Positions 56,758 to 64,000 of a stretch of DNA of 64,000 bases are shown in pieces. The translations under genes were made by a program, and so were the position numbers. Source of the DNA: Streptomyces sp. WM6386 (GTDB lineage: Bacteria; Actinomycetota; Actinomycetes; Streptomycetales; Streptomycetaceae); the NCBI RefSeq assembly GCF_000972385.1, contig NZ_JXTE01000039.1:19514-83513 (forward strand), written 5' to 3'. The notes under the pieces are model-generated. The model made no database searches and had not been told where the DNA came from. It saw only the letters and a list, made by a program, of their open reading frames with translations. Each line of letters begins with the position of its first letter. The first letter of the stretch is position 1.

Positions 56758-57966
56758 ATGGCTCTCAACACGTCCGCGGAAACGCCGCTGCCCGTCGGTG
56801 AGGTCTCCCGGCTGATCGGGGGATGGATCGACCGGCTCGGTGCCGTCTGGGTGGAGGGGCAGATCACTCAGCTGTCCCGGCGGCCCGGTGCCGGGGTCGT
56901 GTTTCTGACGTTGCGTGACCCGTCGTACGACATCTCGGTGAGCGTGACCTGTTTTCGGCAGGTGTTCGACGACGTCGCCGATGTGGTGAGCGAGGGTGCG
57001 CGGGTCGTCGTGCTCGCCAAACCGGAGTGGTACGCGCCGCGGGGGCAGCTGTCGTTGCGGGCCGCCGAGATAAGGCCCGTGGGGGTCGGGGAACTGCTCG
57101 CGCGGCTGGAGCAGTTGAAGAAGTCGCTCGCCGCCGAGGGGCTGTTCGCGGCCGAGCGGAAGAAGCCGCTGCCCTTCCTGCCGCAGCTCGTCGGGCTGGT
57201 GTGCGGGCGGGCGTCCGCCGCCGAGCGGGACGTTCTGGAGAACGCCCGGCACCGCTGGCCCGCCGTCCGCTTCGAGGTGCGCAACGTCGCCGTGCAGGGC
57301 GTGCACGCGGTGCCGCAGGTGGTGCAGGCGGTCAAGGAGCTCGACGAGAACGACGACGTCGACGTGATCATCGTGGCCCGGGGCGGGGGCAGCGTGGAGG
57401 ATCTGCTGCCCTTCTCCGACGAGCAGTTGGTGCGTACCGTCGCCGCCTGTCGTACACCCGTCGTCTCCGCCATCGGGCACGAGCCGGACAACCCGCTCCT
57501 CGACCATGTCGCCGACCTGCGCGCCTCCACCCCGACCGACGCCGCCAAGAAGGTCGTACCGGATGTGGGCGAGGAGTACGAGCGCGTGCGGATGCTGCGG
57601 GACCGGGCGCGGCGGTGCGTCGAGGGGTTCATCGAGCGCGAGGAGCGCGGGCTCGCCCATGCGCTCGCCCGGCCGTCGATAGAGGATCCGCACCGGATGA
57701 TCGACGAGCGCGCCGATCACGTGGCCTCGCTCGTGGAGCGGTCGCGGCGCACCCTCGGCCATCTGCTCGACCGCGCCGACTCCGAACTCACGCACACGCA
57801 CGCACGCGTGGTGGCGCTCTCCCCCGCCGCGACGCTGAAGCGGGGGTACGCGGTGCTGCAGAGGGCCGACGGGCATGTCGTGCGGGACCCGGAGGAGGTC
57901 ACCGGTGACGAGGTGCTGCGGGCGCGGGTTTCCGAGGGTGAGTTCAGTGTCCGAGTCGATGCTTAG
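56758..57966 (+). CDS. xseA: Exodeoxyribonuclease VII large subunit
   Basis: This is the nuclease subunit that degrades single-stranded DNA to oligonucleotides. It has 402 residues: an OB-fold start ([20 protein letters not shown]), the catalytic region [20 protein letters not shown] and [20 protein letters not shown] with its conserved His and Asp, then a long helical arm and the [12 protein letters not shown] ending. The ATG at 56758 is used. The small subunit gene follows 9 bases later. Confidence 0.96.
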   Translation: MALNTSAETPLPVGEVSRLIGGWIDRLGAVWVEGQITQLSRRPGAGVVFLTLRDPSYDISVSVTCFRQVFDDVADVVSEGARVVVLAKPEWYAPRGQLSLRAAEIRPVGVGELLARLEQLKKSLAAEGLFAAERKKPLPFLPQLVGLVCGRASAAERDVLENARHRWPAVRFEVRNVAVQGVHAVPQVVQAVKELDENDDVDVIIVARGGGSVEDLLPFSDEQLVRTVAACRTPVVSAIGHEPDNPLLDHVADLRASTPTDAAKKVVPDVGEEYERVRMLRDRARRCVEGFIEREERGLAHALARPSIEDPHRMIDERADHVASLVERSRRTLGHLLDRADSELTHTHARVVALSPAATLKRGYAVLQRADGHVVRDPEEVTGDEVLRARVSEGEFSVRVDA

Positions 57967-57975
57967 GGTGGGCGC

Positions 57976-58209
57976 ATGACCAGCAAGGTGGATGAGGCGC
58001 TCGGGTACGAGCAGGCGCGGGACGAGCTGATCGACGTCGTACGACGCCTTGAGGCCGGCGGTACGACGCTGGAGGAGTCCCTCGCGCTCTGGGAGCGGGG
58101 CGAGGAGCTGGCCAAGGTGTGCCGGCGGTGGCTGGACGGGGCGCGGGCGCGGCTGGACGCGGCCCTCGCCGAGGGAGAAGCGGCGGCGGAAGAGGCCGAC
58201 TCCGAGTAA
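57976..58209 (+). CDS. xseB: Exodeoxyribonuclease VII small subunit
   Basis: This 77-residue helical hairpin partner of XseA has the conserved core [20 protein letters not shown] followed by [10 protein letters not shown]. Normal size and place. Confidence 0.95.
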   Translation: MTSKVDEALGYEQARDELIDVVRRLEAGGTTLEESLALWERGEELAKVCRRWLDGARARLDAALAEGEAAAEEADSE

Positions 58210-58343
58210 CAGACTTCGGCGATCTGTGAAGCGGGTCACCACGCTCCGGTTTTTGTTGAAGCTTCAACCTGTGTCGCGTACAGTCAGCTGTGTCAGCCGA
58301 TCCGGAACCCGGATCCGACGTACGTCCCCGAGAAGGTTCACGC

Positions 58344-58934
58344 ATGTCTCTCGTCCTTGACCCCACCGCCCAGGACCTGCTGTTCCGCGAGGCCCACACG
58401 GCGAACACCTTCACCGGCGAGCCGGTGACCGACGAGCAGGTGCAGGCGATCTACGACCTGGTCAAGTTCGGCCCGACCGCCTTCAACCAGACCCCGCTGC
58501 GCATCACCCTGGTCCGCTCCCCCGAGGCCCGTGAGCGTCTGGTGCGGCACATGGCCGAGGGCAACCAGCCCAAGACGGCCACCGCCCCGCTGGTCGCGAT
58601 CCTCTCCGCGGACAACGAGTTCCACGAGGAGCTGCCGACCCTCTTCCCGGCCTTCCCCCAGGCCAAGGACGTGTTCTTCAGCGAGCGCCCGGCCCGTGAG
58701 GCCGCCGCCGGCATGAACGCCGCCCTCCAGGCCGCGTACTTCATCATCGGTGTCCGCGCCGCCGGTCTCGCCGCCGGTCCGATGACCGGCGTCGACTTCG
58801 AGGGCGTCCGCAAGGAGTTCCTCGACGGCGACCACACCCCGCTGATGGTCGTCAACATCGGCAAGCCGGGCGAGGACGCCTCCCACCCGCGCTCCCCGCG
58901 CCTCGCCTACGACGAGGTCGTCACCACGGTCTGA
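58344..58934 (+). CDS. Nitroreductase-family protein, RutE/malonic-semialdehyde-reductase type
   Basis: This 196-residue FMN-dependent oxidoreductase lines up with the RutE-like branch: LFREAHTANTFTGEPVTDEQ, FGPTAFNQTPLRI and AAYFIIGVRAAGLAAGPMTG, where the last two shape the flavin pocket. The ATG at 58344 has AGAAGG upstream. No other pyrimidine catabolism genes are near, so the substrate is open. A 23-bp hairpin follows. Confidence 0.9.
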   Translation: MSLVLDPTAQDLLFREAHTANTFTGEPVTDEQVQAIYDLVKFGPTAFNQTPLRITLVRSPEARERLVRHMAEGNQPKTATAPLVAILSADNEFHEELPTLFPAFPQAKDVFFSERPAREAAAGMNAALQAAYFIIGVRAAGLAAGPMTGVDFEGVRKEFLDGDHTPLMVVNIGKPGEDASHPRSPRLAYDEVVTTV

Positions 58935-58939
58935 GCGAC

Positions 58940-58991
58940 CCGGACACAGTAGAAGGGCCCCCGGCTTCGGGGGCCCTTCTACTGTGTCCGG
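58940..58991. terminator. Long bidirectional terminator
   Basis: A perfect 23-bp stem (CCGGACACAGTAGAAGGGCC then CCC, and its complement) with loop GGCTTC lies between the convergent nitroreductase and DUF4245 genes. It is the longest perfect hairpin I see in the window. Confidence 0.95.
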
Positions 58992-59021
58992 ATGTTCCGG
59001 ATGCCTCGCGCGTCCGGGCGC

Positions 59022-59546
59022 TCACTCCGACTTGAGGGCCTTCGCCATCTGCGCCAGCTGGGCGTGCGACCCCGCGCCCGCCACCACGGTCGTCGCGCCG
59101 TCGGCCTGGTGGACAAGCGCGTCGTAGCGACCGCCGGTGTAGCGCGTCCAGGTCCGGCCGCCGATCTCCTCGGTGGTGTCCGACTCCTCGCCGCCCTGGC
59201 TGGCCTCGTCGATGAACTCGGCGGCCGGCTCATGGGTCGACTGCTCGATCTGGACGTAGCCGTCGCCGGGGGTGTGGAAACCCAGGTGCCAGGCGTCGGA
59301 GTCCGCGCCGTCGAACCGGACGGAGGTGGCCTTCCAGGTGTCGGGCAGACCCACGGGCGCCAGCACGGGATAGGGCGCCGCGCGCCGGGCCGTGAGCAGC
59401 TCGACGCGGTAGTCGACCCGCTTGACCTCCTGCGGAGAGTCGTCATGCGGGATGAAGAGGTAGACGACCCCCGCCATGAGACTGATCAGGCCCAGGGAGA
59501 GAACCATGTCCCGGACCGTCTTCTGCTTGCCGTTCGAACCTGCCAC
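59022..59546 (-). CDS. DUF4245 membrane-anchored protein
   Basis: This 174-residue protein has one N-terminal helix (residues 12-32) and an outer beta-rich domain (SVRFDGADSDAWHLGFHTPG, RTWTRYTGGRYDAL). It is the DUF4245 type, typically found beside glpX in actinobacteria as it is here, divergently transcribed. Function unknown. Confidence 0.9.
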   Translation of the reverse strand: MAGSNGKQKTVRDMVLSLGLISLMAGVVYLFIPHDDSPQEVKRVDYRVELLTARRAAPYPVLAPVGLPDTWKATSVRFDGADSDAWHLGFHTPGDGYVQIEQSTHEPAAEFIDEASQGGEESDTTEEIGGRTWTRYTGGRYDALVHQADGATTVVAGAGSHAQLAQMAKALKSE

Positions 59547-59673
59547 GGACCTATCGTCGCAGGTGCCCTGGTCCGCTCATCCGTGGGGTCCCCTGCTCAT
59601 TTTGTCTGCCTAACGATAGAGTCGACGCCATCACCCTCATCCGGCCGTCGTCGTATCAGAAAGGTGCGCTCCG

Positions 59674-60708
59674 ATGACCGAGCATCATCATCTGCCTTCC
59701 GAGCTCGAAGTACCCTCCGAGGCCCCCGACCGCAACCTCGCCCTGGAACTCGTCCGGGTGACCGAAGCCGCGGCCATGGCCGCGGGCCGCTGGGTCGGAC
59801 GCGGCGACAAGAACGGCGCCGACGGTGTCGCGGTGCGCGCCATGCGGACCCTCGTCTCCACCGTGTCGATGAACGGCGTGGTCGTCATCGGCGAGGGCGA
59901 GAAGGACGAGGCCCCGATGCTCTTCAACGGGGAGCGCGTCGGCGACGGGACCGGGCCCGAGTGCGACATCGCCGTCGACCCGATCGACGGCACCACCCTG
60001 GCCGCCAAGGGCATGCCGAACGCGATCTCCGTACTGGCGGCCGCGGACCGCGGGTCCATGTTCGACCCGTCCGCCGTGTTCTACATGGACAAGCTGGTCA
60101 CCGGCCCCGATGCCGCGGACTTCGTCGACATCAACGCGCCCGTGTCCGTGAACATCCGGCGGGTGGCGAAGGCGAAGCGGTCCACCCCGGAGGACGTGAC
60201 CGTCGTCATCCTCGACCGGCCCCGGCACGAGGGGATCATCAAGGAGATCCGGGAGGCGGGTGCGCGCATCAAGCTGATCTCCGACGGTGACGTGGCGGGC
60301 TCCATCTACGCGCTGCGCGAAGGCACCGGCGTCGACATGCTGCTGGGCATCGGCGGTACACCGGAGGGGATCATCTCCGCCTGCGCCGTGAAGTGTCTCG
60401 GCGGCACCATCCAGGGCAAGCTGTGGCCCAAGGACGCGGAGGAGCGGCAGCGGGCGATCGACGCGGGGCACGATCTGGACCGGGTGCTGACCACCGACGA
60501 CCTGGTGTCGGGCGAGAACGTGTTCTTCGTCGCGACCGGGATCACCGACGGCGAATTGCTGCGGGGTGTGCGGTACCGGTCGGAGACCGCGACGACCGAC
60601 TCGATCGTGATGCGGTCGAAGTCGGGGACGGTGCGGAGGATCGACTCCGAGCACCGGTTGAGCAAGCTGCGGGCTTACAGCGCGATTGACTTCGATCGCG
60701 CCAAGTAG
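59674..60708 (+). CDS. glpX: Class II fructose-1,6-bisphosphatase GlpX
   Basis: This is the gluconeogenic phosphatase (344 residues). Metal and phosphate binding is seen in [11 protein letters not shown] and [12 protein letters not shown] (102-113), the substrate region in [10 protein letters not shown], and [20 protein letters not shown] near the C-terminus. Actinobacteria rely on this class for the reaction. The ATG at 59674 lies in a 127-base spacer shared with DUF4245. A hairpin follows after about 65 bases. Confidence 0.96.
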   Translation: MTEHHHLPSELEVPSEAPDRNLALELVRVTEAAAMAAGRWVGRGDKNGADGVAVRAMRTLVSTVSMNGVVVIGEGEKDEAPMLFNGERVGDGTGPECDIAVDPIDGTTLAAKGMPNAISVLAAADRGSMFDPSAVFYMDKLVTGPDAADFVDINAPVSVNIRRVAKAKRSTPEDVTVVILDRPRHEGIIKEIREAGARIKLISDGDVAGSIYALREGTGVDMLLGIGGTPEGIISACAVKCLGGTIQGKLWPKDAEERQRAIDAGHDLDRVLTTDDLVSGENVFFVATGITDGELLRGVRYRSETATTDSIVMRSKSGTVRRIDSEHRLSKLRAYSAIDFDRAK

Positions 60709-60775
60709 CGCCTGACAGCCCGGGGGGCGTGGTGCGCTGACGGCTGTGAGTGCTTCAGCTCCCCCTGGTGGAAAA

Positions 60776-60814
60776 GTAAAGGGCGCCCCCGGTGCGGTGG
60801 GGGCGCCCCTTTAC
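60776..60814. terminator. Hairpin terminator between glpX and the WhiB-like gene
   Basis: GTAAAGGGCGCCCCC pairs with GGGGGCGCCCCTTTAC with one bulged base. It serves the convergent glpX and WhiB-like genes. Confidence 0.88.
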
Positions 60815-60828
60815 ATGTCCTGCGGCTG

Positions 60829-61203
60829 TCAGCCCGCCTGCGCTATGCGGGAGGCTCCTGCCGCCTTCTTCAGTTCCATGTCGCGGCGCCTGCGGCGGGC
60901 CAGGACCACACGGCGTTCCGCCGCGGTGAGGCCGCCCCAGACGCCGTAGGGCTCGGGTTGCAGGAGTGCGTGTTCGCGGCACTCGACCATGACCGGGCAG
61001 CGGGCGCAGACCCGCTTCGCGGCCTCCTCGCGGGAGAGCCGGGCGGCGGTGGGTTCCTTCGAGGGGGCGAAGAACAGGCCGGCCTCGTCGCGCCGGCACA
61101 CCGCCTCGGTGTGCCAAGGCGCGTCTTGGTCCCTGTCTCGCACTGGCACCCGCTGAGCCGGAACGGCAGCTACCTGCAGGGACGAATGCGGCGGTTGCAG
61201 CAC
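60829..61203 (-). CDS. WhiB-like iron-sulfur regulator
   Basis: This 124-residue Wbl protein has the four cluster cysteines at 36, 66, 69 and 75 (VCRRDEAGLFF, then CARCPVMVEC) and the turn GVWGG (87-91), followed by a very basic DNA-binding tail (RRVVLARRRRRDMELKK). Wbl proteins bind a [4Fe-4S] cluster sensitive to oxygen or NO and act with the main sigma factor. The GTG at 61203 is preceded by AGGAG. From memory this position beside glpX in S. coelicolor is a wbl gene (wblI), which I have not verified. Confidence 0.93.
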   Translation of the reverse strand: MLQPPHSSLQVAAVPAQRVPVRDRDQDAPWHTEAVCRRDEAGLFFAPSKEPTAARLSREEAAKRVCARCPVMVECREHALLQPEPYGVWGGLTAAERRVVLARRRRRDMELKKAAGASRIAQAG

Positions 61204-61366
61204 GGTCTACTCCTGACGACGGCTTCGCGAGCGAGCGACGATGCAGCAAGGCCTACCCGCTGTGCGCGTGCCTATGCACTGAGTTCCGAACCGCTGGATT
61301 CCGGGTGGTCCCGTGCTGGGGTGTGAGTGGAACCGATCGTTTCGCACGCGGTCCGATTCACAACCG

Positions 61367-62050
61367 TCAACGATCCAGATGCTTGCGCAAACTCCTGTCG
61401 ACCTTGTGCTGCACCCGATCGAGGATGTCCGCGACGAGCTTGCCCCGCCGGGGCCTCCCCTCGATGTTGCCGAGCACGGCCCACCCGTCGACGTAGACCA
61501 CGGGTGCCTCGGGGTCGTCCGAATCCAGGGTGTGCACCTCGAAGTTGCCCAGGACACCGCCGCCGGTACCTCGCAGCGACACGTTCTCCGGGACCCGGAC
61601 CTCGACATTGCCGAAGACCGAGATCGCCTTGATCACGACCTGCTGGTACTCGAAGAGGGCCTCACTGAGGTCTATGTCGACGGTGCCGAAGATCGCGTAC
61701 GCGTGGATACGGCGGCCCGCGCGCCAGCGGCCCTTGCGGACGGCGCTGCTGAACACCGCCACCACGTTCTCGTCGGGCTCGATCGGGATGGCGCCGGCGG
61801 TGGGGCGGTTGGGGGCGACGGACGGCGTCGTGCGCCGCTGATGGGCAGCGGGCAGGTCCTGGATGAAGGCGTCCAGTTCGCCGACCGTCTTGGCCGCCAG
61901 TGCGCCCTCGACCCGCTCGGCGTGCTCGTCCGCGCTGAGCCGGCCCTCGGCCAGGGCCTCGCGCAGGATGTCGGCGATGCGGTCGCGGTCGGCGTCGGAG
62001 GCGCGAAGGTCGGTGGTGGCAGCGGGCGAAGTCTGCTTCTCAAGGTCCAC
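61367..62050 (-). CDS. DUF1707 protein with LiaF-like C-terminal domain
   Basis: This 227-residue protein starts with the DUF1707 module at about residues 15-67 (RASDADRDRIADILREALAE, GRLSADEHAERVEGALAAKT). The rest is a beta-rich domain (FGTVDIDLSEALFEYQ, VFGNVEVRVPENV, VLGNIEGRPRRGK), like the cell-wall-stress-response (LiaF/DUF2154) domain. There is no membrane helix between the two, so it should be cytoplasmic. Function unknown. Confidence 0.9.
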   Translation of the reverse strand: MDLEKQTSPAATTDLRASDADRDRIADILREALAEGRLSADEHAERVEGALAAKTVGELDAFIQDLPAAHQRRTTPSVAPNRPTAGAIPIEPDENVVAVFSSAVRKGRWRAGRRIHAYAIFGTVDIDLSEALFEYQQVVIKAISVFGNVEVRVPENVSLRGTGGGVLGNFEVHTLDSDDPEAPVVYVDGWAVLGNIEGRPRRGKLVADILDRVQHKVDRSLRKHLDR

Positions 62051-62222
62051 GGCAGCAGCGTACCCAAACGCGATAGATCGCGACTAGGCCCTGTGGACAA
62101 CCGGCCCTGTGGACAACCAACTGAGCCTTACCTCACAAACTTCCGGCCCTGGGCAGGTTCTACCCTGGTGAGGCTCGCCAATGGAGGCGGGTCGCCGTCT
62201 GCCGAGTGAGGAATGGGCTGAG

Positions 62223-63890
<1,668 letters not shown>

Positions 63891-63944
63891 CTCCCTCGGG
63901 GCGGCCGGACTGTTTTTCGCCCCCGCCGCCCCTACCCGTCCCAT

Positions 63945-64000
63945 CCTCCAGGGGCTGCCGCCCCTTCGACCCCGCCCCCAGGGGGCTCCGCCCCCTGGAC
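63945..64000. repeat. GC-rich palindromic repeat at the right edge
   Basis: CCAGGGGCTGCCGCCCCTTC and CCCCAGGGGGCTCCGCCCCC are stem-loop units that I recognise as frequent intergenic elements in Streptomyces. They may act as the terminator of the fumarase gene. The element runs off the window. Confidence 0.6.

Overview
The window is a gene-dense, very GC-rich actinobacterial chromosome segment, almost certainly Streptomyces. The signs are strong G/C in third codon positions, a mycothiol gene (mshB), a WhiB-like regulator, DUF6542/DUF4245/DUF1707/DUF6113 proteins and Streptomyces-type interspersed repeats. From memory, not checked, the gene order resembles the S. coelicolor core region running from the fumarase gene to mshB and including the bldK locus. 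I see no tRNA, rRNA, CRISPR array, transposase or prophage.

Layout. 0-2.3 kb: edge of a Pro/Gly-rich protein, then a DUF6113 membrane protein translationally coupled to mshB. 2.4-4.5 kb: the main accessory scar, where debris of a type I restriction-modification locus (HsdR N-terminus, HsdM motif I, a HEPN-like tail) lies in several frames next to a small membrane protein. 4.7-6.8 kb: an S9 dipeptidyl-peptidase-like enzyme. 7-26.3 kb: three complete five-gene oligopeptide ABC importer operons. Cluster 1 (minus) is SBP-permease-permease-ATPase-ATPase. Cluster 2 (plus) and cluster 3 (minus) are permease-SBP-permease-ATPase-ATPase and converge on a small methyltransferase gene. Cluster 3, beside typA, is the best bldK candidate by order and neighbours. 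26.9-32.4 kb: typA/bipA, a lipoprotein, an unusual SBP-like lipoprotein with a charged linker, and a small coiled-coil protein.

32.4-36 kb: a succinate dehydrogenase of the mycobacterial Sdh1 type (membrane subunit, flavoprotein, iron-sulfur protein) with a CHxCxH motif in the membrane subunit. 36-45.5 kb: an APH-like kinase, a coiled-coil protein resembling the C-terminus of TPM proteins, a PAS-PAS-GAF-PP2C-HATPase phosphatase/anti-sigma fusion, a separate anti-sigma-type ATPase, a Nudix hydrolase, a SPOR protein, a GntR regulator and a DUF4190 membrane protein. 45.5-51.6 kb: a serpin, a threonine-synthase-like PLP enzyme, an SDR/LysR divergent pair, a lone squalene/phytoene-synthase-like protein and a Uma2 nuclease-fold protein. 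51.6-64 kb: housekeeping genes (ychF, ppgK, ispH, xseA/xseB, glpX, fumarase) with a permease, a nitroreductase, DUF4245, a WhiB-like protein and DUF1707.

Taken together the segment couples peptide uptake (three importers, an exopeptidase-like enzyme, a fourth SBP) with central metabolism (Sdh1, fumarase, GlpX) and stress or developmental signalling (PP2C/anti-sigma proteins, WhiB-like). The observations most worth a second look are the Rieske-like motif in the Sdh membrane subunit, the mirror-image importer operons with different export routes for their binding proteins, the R-M/HEPN ruin, the SBP with an inserted charged linker, the phosphatase/anti-sigma fusion and the bacterial serpin.
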